From Artemia franciscana (lineage: Eukaryota; Arthropoda; Branchiopoda; Anostraca; Artemiidae), in contig NC_088873.1 of the NCBI RefSeq assembly GCF_032884065.1, positions 22,619,558-22,683,557 on the forward strand: 64,000 nucleotides of DNA. The letters are read 5' to 3'. Shown one piece after another: positions 10,362 through 22,254 of this stretch (positions are counted from its first letter, which is position 1; each line of letters opens with the position of its first letter). A program made the translations under genes and the position numbers. The notes beneath the pieces were generated by a model. The model ran no database searches and was not told where the DNA came from. It saw nothing but the letters and a program-made list of their open reading frames with translations.

Positions 10362-13300
10362 CTTTTAGACTTCCATGCAGATGTTTCATGAAACAAACAG
10401 AAGAGCTATTTTTTTTTAGTGGGGTGGACGGATTTTTCCTCATCAATTTTCCAGTAGATGTATTAGCTAAAATATGCATTTGAAAAGATTTTCTGTCTAC
10501 AAAATTCTATTGAAATGCGTTTATTAAGAGTAAATCTCAGGACAGACAAACTATTACATTTCATTACTTTTCTATTTGTCCATCTTTATTTCTCAGTCGC
10601 TAGATTAATTTAAAAGAGGATTTTGCAGGAAACTCTAAGAGGGATCAATGCTATATATATTATTGATGCAACTTATCAATGAGCTTATGGTGAAATGGAA
10701 GAGAACAGGCTCGTTCCTGAGACATTTGCCTTTTTCATCAAATGTTCTGTAAGTTTGGTGACTCGACTGTTAGACAGCACTGTACAGCAAACATAGGAAC
10801 ACAGAAATCCAGGACTTGGAGGAGGGGGAGGGGGTTGCTACATCCAATAAAATACATACATGACAAAGAATAATATTTACCTTTCAATGATGAATTTCTC
10901 TTTGCTGACTGAAAATACATTTTTAACGTCTAAACAACTAGATCCTTTTGTATCTATTTCAGGTGATACTGACTTCCAATAAACATTTGATAATTCAAAT
11001 ATCTGACACTTATTGTTAACCATGATAGCAGAATCAAGCCCAGTTGAACATGGATCAAGCCATTACGATTTCTGAAAATATGATGATATAGTATCTAAAA
11101 TGCTTATGTAGGTATGAAGAATGCAACCAAGAAAATTTGGATAAAATGCATGAACTAAAAATACCCTTTTTTCATCTTCCTCACATAGTAACGTTCTCTA
11201 GAGTCCCCCCCTAAAGAACCAGCCCTGTGAGCACAGGCCTATGGCAAACAGTTCAGGAGGAATATCAAAGGGCTTTAAATTGCAAAAAAGGAATTGTTAG
11301 ATTGTAGCTTAGCTACTTCCAGGAGAGAAGGGCTTTGGGACAACCTTGGGGTTTAGAATTTCTGGAGGCTACATCAATATTCAAATTATCTAACAGTTGA
11401 CTGTTAACGTTTGTCTATTTAATCTTGTCAAAAATGGAAGTAACAAAAAGAGAAAACCTAAAAAGTAAAATTAAAAAAAAATCAGCAGCAATTTAAGGAA
11501 AATATGCACACATTTAGCATGAATCTGGACCAAATGGGGGTAGGGGGTGGGTGGTGTGGTAAAACAAATGAACACATTCTATATAACAAATTTATTACAA
11601 TGGAGTATTTTTATTCTCCCCTCCCCCTCTCAAGTATACAAATACTACTTGTATTTATATCATCATGTGGTACATATTGCATCAGAGAACTACATGGCAA
11701 TCTGATGGGCCCACCTGGTAAACACATTTTTCAATGTTACACCTCTCAAAAGTTAAGCTTTCAAGTGGAGTAAAAACAAATGTAGAAAAATCGAAACTTG
11801 CTTCATAATTTGCTCAAAACCTGAGAACAGCATTACCAAGGTCAACAACCAGCCCGAAGTCAAAATTGGATAAAATTCCAAGTTAATACAGATTTTTCCA
11901 CAATTCTTCATGGCTTACAACTAGGGAATGTGGAGGTAAGAGTTAGAAAAGATGAAGCTCTGAAGCTCTTTCTTCAGGTACACACCCATTGCTGAAAGTT
12001 TTTATTAACCTTGCACAACAACATTGAGAAAAATATTGTAGTCTAGTCACTTTCCTTAACTCTAGAAATGTTCGATGAATGATGCTTTCAGGAACAAATC
12101 TTCAACAAAAACTATTGACACACAGTCTATGCAACATATGCCTGTAAAACTAGTTCAAATAAACTGACTCACAATATTTGCTGAATTTGTAGGAGTCCCA
12201 AAAACTAGTAGCTTACTGAAAACTGATACCACTATTGTTTTTTTTAGGAATTAAAATGCTGTATTAAAAGTTATCAACGTTATAGCTAGTGAAAGACTAT
12301 TGAAATCCTTATACATTAGCCTTTTATTTTCTTCAGCCTACTTATGGGCTTTTCTGCTCCTAAGACAATATCCTTTTTTTGTGCCAGATTTGTGTTTTAT
12401 AAATCTACTGACAATCAATATTATGAAAACACTGCTCTACTGAAAATCTAAATAATGAGATTATAATTCAGCTTTTGAAAATAAATTAGTTAGCTGGTGA
12501 AAGATTGAGGGTTTTGATTGGATATTATACTGGGTGTTTGGTCAAGTATATAAATTTTGGATTTCAGCAGTTTACAACTTAACTATCCCGTTTTATACAC
12601 GTATTTGTTCAATAGCTCTGAATCTTGTTTTAAGAATAGGATTTGGCAATAAAATAAGCATCAAGTTCAAATTGAAAGTAGCAATGACATTTATGCAACA
12701 TGTCCAGCAAGAACATATCATCTGATCTGGAGTATAAACAGCTTCAACAATCAGATCGCACAAACCTATCTTGCAGAAGCAAGATTTACAAAAAATTACT
12801 TTAATGCTACTTATAAGACAAAAATCAGTTGGAAAGAAAAGATATGTAGCCTACCATTTGATTCCTATTCAATGCTCAAGAAAATTTTAAAAGATCGACA
12901 TTATATTATCTTGGAAAGTATTTAAGTTTGGTGTATGCAACTTTCAGAAATAGATCCAGAGCCTCTAAGATGCCAAAGGAAGGTCTTTGAAGCATGTAAC
13001 TCCCCCTTCCCCTTGCCCCTTCAAAGGGCATTCATTTCTTATGACCATGGACATTCTCTTTGTTGTAAACATAAAAACTTTACAAATAGATTCTACAACT
13101 CAAAAGAAGCACAAGGAAGGTGTTTTGAGCCTTATATTTTTGTCTAATTCTCATTTAAGCCCGGAACCTTAAGACAGCTTAAACTTCTGATGAAATCGTA
13201 GAAAGGTAAAATTCTAGCTTAGAAGACTTTTGACATCATGGAAAATAGTTGAGTTAGGAAAATAGAACTTTTAGCAAAGGATTTAAAGCCTAAATTATGC

Positions 13301-13954
13301 CTAGTGGAGATGTTGTGGCTTGGTAGTTTAGTGAGTAGTTGAGACACGCTTACACTAATAGAGAAATATAATGATACTACTAAAGAAATATACATAAATT
13401 AAACTAAGGCCATTGCCAACAGAAAAATTGTGTATGGTGCAGCAGGCTGTGTTAAAATGATGGACTAGATTGCTATAAGTAGGCGGTCTATCACTACCCC
13501 TGCCACCCCCTAAAACTTCTTCCCCTATGCCTTCCTCCTATCAAATCTTTTTAGGCAAGATAAATTTTGTTACAACATATACAACAAAAGCTCTCAATGA
13601 CCAAATTCAGGAAAGTAAATTTATAATTTTTCATATAATTTAGCTAGGAAGAAACTGAATAAATAGCTTGATACCTTCTTTTATGATCTTTCTAAATATG
13701 ATAATTGCTTTAGGTGCAAATTCTTAGTCAGTGCCCTTACAGGGACTTCAAACAGCCCATAGTAACCAAAAGTTCAAAAATGTGTTTCTGAAAAGAGATG
13801 TACGGTAGTGACAAATTTCAATTTGCAGCTGATTCAGTAATAGTAATTATTATTATTTTATTGATCTTTGGAACCCCTTGAAAATGGAACCACGGCAAAA
13901 CAAAAATTATACCATTGGAATCAAACCTGTTGAAAATCCTAAACAAGAAACTTG
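10361..13954. other. No gene seen
   Basis: No convincing exon or RT motif. A weak match to the fold-back relic family (TTCTTTTATGATCTTTCTAAATATGATAATTGCTT) lies around 13675-13715, described here in two parts: the TATGATCTTTCT half and the AATATGATAATTGCTT half. Confidence 0.45.
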
Positions 13955-14152
<198 letters not shown>

Positions 14153-14225
14153 CTAGCAGAGCACTGAAACATCATAGATGGTAGGGTAAATTTGTAGTTG
14201 ACAACATGATTTGACTAACATGAAA

Positions 14226-14910
14226 ATGAATACATCACTAGAAGCCTTTTTTAAGCTGTTCCATAAGGAACGTGTTAACAATCTTGAAGAAAATGTGGTA
14301 AAAAAAATGCACTATTTCAGAAGTTGCAGAACATATTAGAGCTACAATACAGGAGGAAATAAATAAATTAAAACTAACCATTAAATCTCAGCTTGAAAAC
14401 GAAGTTCAAAGACTATTCAGACAGGATAAAGATAGAGAGGGGAGACAACTTAATGTGGTTCCATATGGTATACTCCTGCAACTAGGAGTACTAAGTGACA
14501 AGGCATTCATCAAAAGACACTTTGCAGAGCAGTACGGCATTACGGATTCAAACACAAGCAACATTAGACGCTTAGCAGTGCAACCTCTGTCAGTAAATAG
14601 ACCTAAAACAAGCCGACAAGAACCAAACCCCAGCCAACCCCCTCCCATTCTCTTCTATCTCCTAAACCTAAACTCAAAGAGGCGTATTGCGTCAGGATAT
14701 TCAATTCAGGGCAGATGGATCTCGGAAAGATTGGAGAAAAGAAAAGCCTTGTCTGCTGAAGTTAGACGCAGAACTGAACTTGGAGAAGCGAACCTGGCTA
14801 TCCACCATGGAAAAATTGTTCCAAAAAATTTGATTCATCCATGTCAGGTCTACCCCCCCCCCCCCAGCCCACGGACTGTTAGATACCCCAGATACCAACC
14901 ATGTACATAG
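14226..14910 (+). pseudogene. LINE-A ORF1 (nucleic-acid-binding protein), one frameshift
   Basis: An ATG at 14226 opens MNTSLEAFFKLFHKERVNNL; the frame continues to an A run at about 14298-14305, where a one-base shift is needed, then runs to a stop at 14910. After the shift come a charged helical stretch (AEHIRATIQEEINKLKLTIK) that could form a coiled coil, a middle part, and a C-terminal part with KRRIASGYSIQGRWISERL and ELGEANLAIHHGKIVPKN. This order (coiled coil, central domain, small basic domain) matches LINE ORF1 proteins of the L1-ORF1p type that act as RNA chaperones in the retrotransposition RNP. Broken by the shift; not expected to be functional. ORF2 pieces of the same element follow downstream. 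Confidence 0.65.
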
Positions 14911-15174
14911 TAAAAATAATGATCTAGAAATATTTATGTCCACCAATTAATGCCTATGAACTCACAGACTCATCATCTTACAAGTCCCTTACAAATGAAA
15001 GTTCCAATGCAACTGATGATAGTAGATCTTGAAGCAATTCTCTATACATTGCAGACAAGTCTGTCCTCAACATGAATCACTGCCATAAGGAAGTACTCAA
15101 CCAAAGAAAGTAGCAAATAAATCAAGATTTCTCTGCTCTTATAGTAAAAGTTGACCAATTACCAAACAAAATTA
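14911..15174 (+). pseudogene. LINE-A inter-ORF region and start of ORF2
   Basis: Near 15136-15174 one frame gives CSYSKVDQLPNKI, which continues after the Penelope insertion at 17630 as NKINELKSLIYANDYYVI. That is the usual N-terminal opening of a LINE endonuclease domain ('N..SL.NKI.EL'). The start codon is not certain; a candidate ATG lies near 15071. The reading is damaged by stops upstream. Confidence 0.5.
15163..15174 (+). repeat. Target-site duplication, left copy (Penelope-like element)
   Basis: CAAACAAAATTA, identical to 17630-17641. The two copies bracket the Penelope-like element and sit inside one codon run of LINE-A ORF2. Confidence 0.75.
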
Positions 15175-15209
15175 GATAACTCCGAAGACCACACTGCCTT
15201 TCCATGACG

Positions 15210-15241
15210 AAAGTAAAACAGTTCAAAATAGGGATGAAACC
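15210..15241 (-). repeat. Inverted arm of the Penelope-like element, part A
   Basis: GAAAGTAAAACAGTTCAAAA and the next bases are the complement of 17598-17629. The match stops where the LINE-B containing insert begins. Confidence 0.8.
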
Positions 15242-16704
15242 TTTTTATTGACAGTGAATAGATATAAAATTATTAAACTCTATATACAGTGCTATAGTCG
15301 ACCTTCTCCTCGTAGACTACCGAAAGGCTTTTGATCTTATTCGCCATTCCGTTGCTATCACAAATCTACGCACCATGGGTGCGCAAAAACATATTCTCCT
15401 TTTAGTGATCAATTTTTTACAAGCCCGCTATCAGTGCGTTTACAGTCTTTTCCCAGGAGATACCGACTCCGAATGGGTCGAGCTTACATGCGGAGCCCCA
15501 CAAGGTACTAAGCTCGCTAGTCTACTGTTTTTGGCAGTGATAAATTTCATCCTTTCCGGCTATGAAGAAAGATTTAAGTATGTAGACGACTTGTCAGTCC
15601 TACTGAAGTACATTGTTGAGAAGTCTGAGGCTGTCCCCCAATTCTGTAACGAAATAATCAAAAACTTCAAAGATGAATGTACTGCGAACAGCCTCCAAAT
15701 CAACGAAGGAAAGACTAAAATCCTTCGCTTTAATCCCCTGAAGAGAGACTTTGTGTGCCCTCCTCCTCCTTATCCTAGTGAATCTTCGGCAGTAGTGCTT
15801 GGTGTCAAGTTTAGCATCGACTGCTCTTTCAGCCTCCATGTCGATACAATTATCAAAAAGGCAAATAGTGCGATGCGGACACTTATACTAATGCGTCGAT
15901 TTGGTTTTTCAGTGACACAACTAAGGATAGCCTATCTTACTTACATTCGACCAATTTTAGAGTATGCATGTCCCGTATGGGGCCCACAAGTCAATAACAC
16001 TATTTACCTAAGTGACCAGCTTGAGTCAATACAAAAAAGAGCAGTCAAAGTAATATTGTGCGATGCTTTTATCGAATATAAGTTAGCATTATCCACTTTA
16101 CAAATTCCCTCTCTTCAAGAGCGTCGTCTCAGTTTGATTCTTGAATTTGGCCAATATCTTCTCAGAAGTGATAAATACAGATCGATACTACCACCAGTTT
16201 TAGTGAAACATCGAAGTACTAGGTTGAAGAAATTTGACAGATTAGCAGCACCTCCTTCACGCACAAATCGTTTTTCCAACTCATTCATCCCTTTCTTTGT
16301 ATCAAAGTATAACAATTGTTGATTTTAAACTATTTGTCTTCTGATTTTTTTTTTTTTTTTGTCGTTTGATTTAATCCTTTTTTCTTTTTTGTAAGCACAA
16401 GCGCCATTTAGTTTTATGACTACGAGAGATTGTGCAAATAAAACCTATTCTATTCTAAAACCTATTCTATTCTATTCAGTGTTCAACTACTATACAGTGT
16501 TCACATATACAGTGTTCATCATCAGCAGTAAAACTAAAAGACATGAATAAAAATAAACAGAATTTATACCTAATAAACTAATTACATATAGTTTATTGCT
16601 CTTATTTTTTTCAATGGAACAGCGAAAAACAGCGGTTCCGGTTCATTAGAATTATCTGACATATTATGTGGACAGAGCTCATAGCACTTCGGTGAGGTGA
16701 TAAA
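15242..16704 (+). mobile_element. Insert carrying LINE-B (5'-truncated)
   Basis: This block is absent from the right inverted arm of the Penelope-like element, so it entered the left arm later, or the right arm lost it. LINE-B proper runs from about 15290 (start of RT homology) to the pentamer tail at 16440-16481, where AATAAAACCTATTCTATTCT appears twice. A second, shorter copy of the same LINE is at 39482-39928 on the minus strand. No clean target duplication was seen; short CAGTG motifs occur at both ends. Confidence 0.6.
15291..16322 (+). CDS. LINE-B ORF2 fragment: RT palm to C-terminus
   Basis: Open without a stop from 15291 (no start codon; 5'-truncated) to TGA at 16320-16322, 343 codons. 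Visible RT blocks: LLLVDYRKAFDLI (first catalytic Asp), LTCGAPQGTKLASLLF (block 4), RFKYVDDLSVLL (YVDD, the catalytic DD), LQINEGKTKILRF, VVLGVKFSIDCSF, then LTYIRPILEYACPVWGPQ and QKRAVKVIL typical of the thumb and C-terminal region of CR1/L2/Jockey-type LINEs. The fingers and endonuclease are missing. The frame is undamaged, which suggests a fairly young but dead-on-arrival insertion. Not a host gene. Confidence 0.85.
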   Translation, partial: AIVDLLLVDYRKAFDLIRHSVAITNLRTMGAQKHILLLVINFLQARYQCVYSLFPGDTDSEWVELTCGAPQGTKLASLLFLAVINFILSGYEERFKYVDDLSVLLKYIVEKSEAVPQFCNEIIKNFKDECTANSLQINEGKTKILRFNPLKRDFVCPPPPYPSESSAVVLGVKFSIDCSFSLHVDTIIKKANSAMRTLILMRRFGFSVTQLRIAYLTYIRPILEYACPVWGPQVNNTIYLSDQLESIQKRAVKVILCDAFIEYKLALSTLQIPSLQERRLSLILEFGQYLLRSDKYRSILPPVLVKHRSTRLKKFDRLAAPPSRTNRFSNSFIPFFVSKYNNC

Positions 16705-16795
16705 TACTTTATTTGACCTCAGTAAATTATCATAAATTGAGTTCAATCCAAATTCACCTATATCTCTGTTTATGGAATTATTCTTGAATAATTTT
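16705..16795 (-). repeat. Inverted arm of the Penelope-like element, part B
   Basis: TACTTTATTTGACCTCAGTA onward is the complement of about 17508-17600, with few differences. It continues part A (15210-15241) when the LINE-B insert is removed. Confidence 0.8.
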
Positions 16796-16833
16796 TTTTT
16801 ATTTCGAAAATTTAATTTCTTTTAAAAAATGAA

Positions 16834-17532
16834 AATAGTCTGGATTTTAAGATTTACAGAAAACCTACTAACAATAACAGATTTTTGTCGTTTTTCTCCG
16901 GTCATGCTCGCCAAGTAAAAATTGGTTTAATCATATCCTTAACTGACCGCATTTTTAGAATTTGTTCTCCAAAATTCATTGAGGAGGAATTATTGTTGTT
17001 AAAAGAGATTTTAATAAGTAACCATTATCCGGGTTGGTTAATTGACCAGACTTTTTCGAAAAGAAGGAAAAATTTTTTAGAATTTTCTGACGATATTCTG
17101 GAAACAACAGAAAAGAAAGATATTTTTGTTTTCTACCATATGTTCCAGGTTTGAGTGAAAAACTTAAAAGAATTTTACAAAATAATGGCTTAAAGGTAGC
17201 TTTAAGAGGTAGTAATACTTTGGCTAGTTTTTTAAATTCTGTAAAGTATCGGACTTCCATAGAGCAACAAAGTGGGACGTACTTATGTGGGACGTACTAA
17301 TCAGAATTTAAAAATGAGATTGCTACAACATCATAATTCTATTTTATCGTCTTTAAAGCAAAATACCAAACCTGAAGATTTCACGTCGGCCCTCTCAGAA
17401 CATATCTTTAATTTTCCAAATCATTTTATTTTGTTTGAAAATGTTTCTTTGATTTCTAGGGACCAAGGTTTAAAGCAAATTTTCAGGGAAGCAATCGAAA
17501 TTAAAAAAAATTATTCAAGAATAATTCCATAA
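16834..17532 (+). pseudogene. Penelope-like RT C-terminus and GIY-YIG endonuclease
   Basis: First frame: IYRKPTNNNRFLSFFSGHAR then LIISLTDRIFRICSPKF and EELLLLKEILISNHYPGWL, the conserved 'YRKPT..N..L...S.H' and thumb region of Penelope-like RTs. After frame changes near 17150-17285 a second frame gives RTYVGRTNQNLKMRLLQHHN, then SALSEHIFNFPNHF and FREAIEIKKN up to the stop at about 17530. These are the GIY-YIG core (here YVG), the conserved Arg and His and the catalytic Glu context of the Penelope endonuclease, which cuts target DNA. The Cys-rich segment just before GIY-YIG is damaged by a short duplicated GTGGGACGTAC. The RT palm is absent. Non-functional copy. Confidence 0.8.
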
Positions 17533-17629
17533 ACAGAGATACAGGTGAATTTGGATCGAACTCAATTTATGATAATTCACTGAGGTCAAATAAAGTAGGT
17601 TTCATCCCTATTTTGAACTGTTTTACTTT
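17508..17629 (+). repeat. 3' arm of the Penelope-like element
   Basis: End of the endonuclease frame plus 3' UTR. It is the inverted partner of 15210-15241 and 16705-16795 and ends at the target duplication. Confidence 0.75.
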
Positions 17630-17641
17630 CAAACAAAATTA
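17630..17641 (+). repeat. Target-site duplication, right copy (Penelope-like element)
   Basis: CAAACAAAATTA, identical to 15163-15174. Confidence 0.75.
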
Positions 17642-18900
17642 ATGAGCTGAAATCTTTGATATATGCAAATGATTATTATGTAATAGTTCTTACTGAGGTG
17701 TGTCCCGAGAATAATAATAATAAAAAAAAAACAGCTTCTAGATTCGCATGTCAGTTTAAAATTTTATCATATGGTATCCAGCTTGTCATCCAATCATTGC
17801 CGCCAGGGAACACTGGCACTGGTCAAAACCTCTTACACTGTCACATCAATTAGCTACTTTAGTGGATGCCCTAATACTGAAACCATTTTCTTTGATATTT
17901 CAGTTACTGAGAATAAAAGCCATCCTCCTGTCAAAAATTGGCTGCGCATACAGAAGTCCGTCGGCGCCATCACCAGAAGAAAACGATAGAAAACTAGCAG
18001 AGCTCATCTGCAAGATTATAGGCACCCAACATGGGGACCTACTAATTGCAGGTGACTTCAACCTGTCTGACATAACCTGGAAAGACCAGTTTTCCTATGT
18101 CCCTTCTGATCCTACAAGCCCAATTATTGGCATTGTTCATGATGTTTTTCTCCACCAACTCGTCAACCAGCCAACACATTTTAGGGATAGTCAGCAACCA
18201 AGTCTTCTCGACTTGGTATTTCGCTGGAGACCAGAAGCGCTTCTGTCCACTTCATACAAGCCAACAAATAGCTAAATCAAGAAGACGTTCTCTGATTTTG
18301 AGAAGATTAAAATGGATCTTGGCAGCATTGCATGGTATGATCTTTTACCTGGCTCTCTAGAAAAGCAATGGCAGCGCTTCGGAGAATTACTAATAAATAA
18401 AGCAGATTAGTACACTTCAAGTAAACTTGTCCCCAAACCAAAAACACTCCCAGAAATGACAAGAGAGATTAAGGGGGAAATCAACCGTAAAAGCAGATAT
18501 TGGAAGATAAAAACAGCACCAATCACCTGATTACAGACATAAGTTATGCAACAGAACAATAAAACTTTGAATCAAAACTTGCTGATGAAGCCAAGACCAA
18601 CCCAAAAAAGTTTTGGCAGTACGTCTTCAGTCAAGACCAGAATAGACAATGTATTAAAAAAAAACAACTGATACCGAGCAAGACGGAGAAGTTACAGAGA
18701 CTAATAAACTTGTTAATTTACTAAACCAGTAATTTGTCTCATTTTTCACCACTGAACCTGATGGTCATTTACCTTCCTCACTAAACTATAATACAAATAT
18801 CCCAATGGAAAGTACTATGGTATCATCTACAGATGTCCTTAAACGTTTAAAAAAGATAAATGCTAACAAGTCACCAGGACCTGATTATATACATCCCAGG
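17642..18900 (+). pseudogene. LINE-A ORF2, endonuclease to start of RT
   Basis: Continues the ORF2 opened before the Penelope insertion. Blocks in order: NELKSLIYANDYYVIVLTEV (the EEP motif with catalytic Glu), FACQFKI, FSGCPNTETIFFDISVTENK, CAYRSPSAPSP (the YRSP block), GDLLIAGDFNLSDITW (18025-18080, the GDFN catalytic block of APE-type endonucleases), LVNQPTHFRD, then after further frame changes FWQYVFSQD and the N-terminal RT stretch LKRLKKINANKSPGPDYI (about 18835-18890) ending in HPR. At 18900 the frame is cut by the hAT transposon and resumes at 26026 with LLKEITKVIADLLTRAF. Several stops and shifts; dead. Confidence 0.75.
18893..18900 (+). repeat. Probable 8-bp target duplication of the hAT element, left
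   Basis: ATCCCAGG; the partner at 26018-26025 is GTCCCAAG (6 of 8 identical). Eight bases is the hAT superfamily norm. The positions fit the break in the LINE-A reading frame. Confidence 0.5.
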
Positions 18901-19259
18901 CCATGGGCACGAAGGGGTGGGGGGGGGGGCAGCCCTCCTGGCTGAATGTCGTTGCCTTACACTTTGTTTTGAGATTTCTATTATACAGCATTGGAAGTGC
19001 TGATTAGTCCACGTAAATTAAAAATATGCTTCCCAAAAAATCGTCAATAATTGTAAAGAGTTTAAATACATTTTGGGGGTCCCCAATAAGAGTCCTGTAA
19101 GTTTGCAGCAAATTCTGACTTCTGCTAAACTTTTGAGGGTCAAAAATGCGGGAAATGTTCGTATTTTTTTCGTTTTAATCTTCATTTCATTAACACATAT
19201 CCCTGTTTAAATTTACAGAAATAAGGTTCCGTGGCGTTCAAGGCTTCCCCTATCTCCAC

Positions 19260-19283
19260 ATTTTCGGGAATATTCCCGAAAAT
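19260..19283. repeat. Perfect 24-bp palindrome
   Basis: Centre AATATT, arms TTTTCGGG / CCCGAAAA plus one outer A/T pair. It lies in the left non-coding part of the hAT element and could be a subterminal site; this is inference. Confidence 0.75.
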
Positions 19284-21449
19284 CTCTGTGGCTCCCCAAA
19301 AAAAATCGGTTCGCCAGATCTCCGAAGATCCCTCAAATACGTTACCAACTCCAGTGATTTATCACTAGTGACTATCCGCCCTAGGAAATATAACTTTGCT
19401 TGCATTACTTTTTTTCACTACCTTACTCTCTTGCTTATTAATTTTTGTCTATTGTGTTGCTATGCATAAAAACCAGAACAACGCATTAGAATGATATACG
19501 GTTCTTCATATGTTGACAAAAGTATCTTCTTCCTGAAACGAAATTAAACCATTTCGGATGCAATATTCCAAACGCTATCTGATTCCTACATCATTTGTGG
19601 TCAAGATTAGTGAGGAATTTTATTTGAAGTTGGATTGTTCATTTGAATTTTGGGTTCTGAAATTGAACATCTAAAGAGAGAGAGTTCTTTTGAAAGCCAA
19701 GTCGTAAGTTTGAATTTTGTTTTTTGCCATTTTTGGTTTTGGACATACTCTATTAATGTTTAATAGCTAATGATTGAACACACAATGTATTGAAGGAATT
19801 GATCTTTTTGCCAGGAATTCTTGCCGTTTAAATTTGTGTTTCATTTGGTGTATAACATTTAAGTTCTTTTTTATCTGAGAGTTGTATTTGTCACGCCACC
19901 TTTTGTCCTCAAATGTATTCACCCCCTCCCCTCACAGTTATTATTATTCTGGTTCCTTCACTCATGTAATATTTTCGGTGAGCGTAATATTTTAAACTGC
20001 AGTTTAGGATCTTTTAGCAGTCTTACAAAGCTGTTAGGTAGGCAAAGAAAATTTAACAGAAAAGATATTCTGCTCAAATTAGGGATAACCTAGTAAATTT
20101 GTTTAAATATCTAGGCATACCTTTACAACCTTTAATGCTTGAACAATTAGTAACCCTGTATGAAGGCTAATCCTCAGACAGCAACAATAGAATGGAAAAA
20201 TGCTGTATAATTGAATTTCTACAATACAATCTTTTTACCGTGAAACTTACACCACCCCTACCCATCCTAATGAGGCGAAGTTAAGCTATAGTCTATGTAC
20301 AATGTCGGTGAATAGGGGATTAAAATGGAAGTGACCCCAAAAATATTAACCATAAAAAATTTATATTACAGCTTAAAGCAAAATTTAGTTATTAGGCTCA
20401 TATTATTTTCTCGTGAAGTTCTATATTATTTTTGGTCTTATTTACCACGAACTGTTTCCAAATAATTCCAAACAATGGTAGTGTGAAGGAAAAGAATAAG
20501 TAACTTGTGTATGATTTGTAGCCTATAGTTATGTCCAGGCATTAGATAGGTTGATACAAAAATGAGACTGTAATAAGTAGGCCTATTATATTTGGAACAT
20601 GCACGATCACAGAGGTGGGGGTTAATTGGTGACTATATAATGATTATGAGATAACCAAAAGAAGGGAAAGTATAGTCAACTTTCCATAAGGAAGTAGGTT
20701 TCCAGGGTATGAGATTTTGAGGGGAATTTTTACACTGGGGGATTTGCCATAATTCCCAAGCAAAATTCTTTGATTTGTTTTAACTTTCTCTTCATCAACC
20801 CAATCTTACACGTGGAGATATTAAGGGTAAAAGTCAGGATAAATTTTCAACGGGATTGAATTGTCTAGACCTAGACCTAGACAATCTCTCCATAAGTTTT
20901 TTATCATCTGAAAGTTGGCCCATGTAGGGCCTCAATATATGATGGGGTTGTCCCCTCTTCAACACCTTGTTGTTTATGCTAAAGTTATAATTTAGTAATG
21001 ATTTTGTAAGAACGATTCCAGAAACATAATTGTCATTTCATTAGAACAAGATGAGGCTTTTTTAAAAGTACTAAAAACTTCAGCACGAATAGTCATGTGT
21101 TTAGAGGGTCATTTCTATTCGTTTTAAGTTTTAATGCTGCTCCTTACTTTCAGGTGAAAAAATTGTTTTTTTATTTAATTCCTGGTATGTTAATGTACAC
21201 TTGCCAAATAATATTCATTAATTTGCAGAAATAGCAGCAGATGTTGTTGGAAGCCCTGATAGATTTGGTTAATGGCACCTACACTACTTATTTGCTAGTT
21301 TGCTCTTTTCTAGAAAATTTGTTCCATTTATATCAAAATAATTCCTTGTTCGAACAAAACACTAACTCCAACTTACTAATGGGGCAGTTCTTATAGATAT
21401 AATTTCTTTATTTTTAGAAAAATGATATCCAGAAGTCTTTTGAACAAAA

Positions 21450-22254
21450 AAATATGAAAAAGCTAAGTTAAAGAAAACCTTGCCTCCAGAAAATTTAGAA
21501 GATCTGCAGTTGCCTGATTTATATCTCTTATCATCAGCAGCCAAAGAAATTGTGACAGGACAATGTTCAACTTCAAGAAGATTTTTTGAGCTTCAATAAT
21601 TTGTATAATCCCAAAACACAAATGTTAGTGCAGTTGAAAGTGTTAATTTAGGGAGATTCTTGGGAAAGCCACGTATTTCTGATTACAAATTGCTGACAAA
21701 CCCAAGTGTAAAGTGTTATTCTCATGATTTCAAGAAAGATGTTTCTATTATTGGTAAAACTATCCATCAATTACAGAAAACCTGGATGTATGTTTATCCA
21801 TGGTAAGTCTATTTGACTTCACTAAAAGGCGGGCTTTGTAAACATTGTGTGTTACTTAAGGCAGCCTTGAAGAGAGGCATTTTTGGTTGTTTTGTGATAA
21901 AAGCTCACCAAGACTTCAAATATTTTCAGGAAGACGCAATGGTCCATGCCGAATCCCAGTGCCACCATAAAGCTGTAATTGATGCTAATAACTTCTGTGA
22001 TTCAAGGACAATGAAGAAAAAAACATCAAAGAATAACTAGATCCTGCTATATCTGATCTTATACAGATAAACCAAAGCAAACTTACATCTATTTTAAAAG
22101 TAATCATATTTTGTAGTACTAATGACATTTTTCTCTGTGGAAAACATTCACATGGAGGAAACTTTGAAGACCTACTTCGTTTTCACATTGAAGTATGAGA
22201 TCAACCTCTTAAAGACTATACTACAACACATTCAGGAAAAGCTAAGTATATCAA
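21450..22254 (+). pseudogene. hAT transposase, N-terminal part (TTF zinc finger)
   Basis: Reading in two or three joined frames: LQLPDLYLLSSAAKEI, NLGRFLGKPRISDYKLL, SHDFKKDVSIIGKTIHQLQK, WMYVYPW, SLKGGLCKHCVLLKAA, IKAHQDFKYFQEDAMVHAES, CHHKAVIDANNF, then SHGGNFEDLLRFHIEV and HSGKAKYI. The Cys pair in GGLCKHC and the His/Cys set in HAESQCHH fit the TTF-type zinc finger of hAT-like transposases related to ZMYM and 52-kDa-repressor proteins, which bind element ends. Stops and shifts break it; the frame is then interrupted at 22254 by a repeat block and resumes at 24174. Confidence 0.7.

Larger units (their letters stand above)
15175..17629 (+). mobile_element. Penelope-like element, 5'-truncated, with inverted 3' arm
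   Basis: Flanked by a 12-bp direct repeat (15163-15174, 17630-17641). The right part codes on the plus strand for the RT C-terminus and a GIY-YIG endonuclease (about 16834-17532) followed by a 3' UTR to 17629. The left part (15210-15241 and 16705-16795) is an inverted copy of the last 125 bp of the right part. Such partial inverted flanks are a known habit of Penelope-like elements. The inverted arm is itself split by 1463 bp (15242-16704) holding a different LINE. Removing that insert rejoins the arm exactly at GAAACC|TACTTT. Confidence 0.75.

Noticed and set aside
20866-20884. CTAGACCTAGACCTAGAC, telomere-like
   Set aside because: Only three imperfect copies, and the unit is not the arthropod TTAGG; a chance short repeat.
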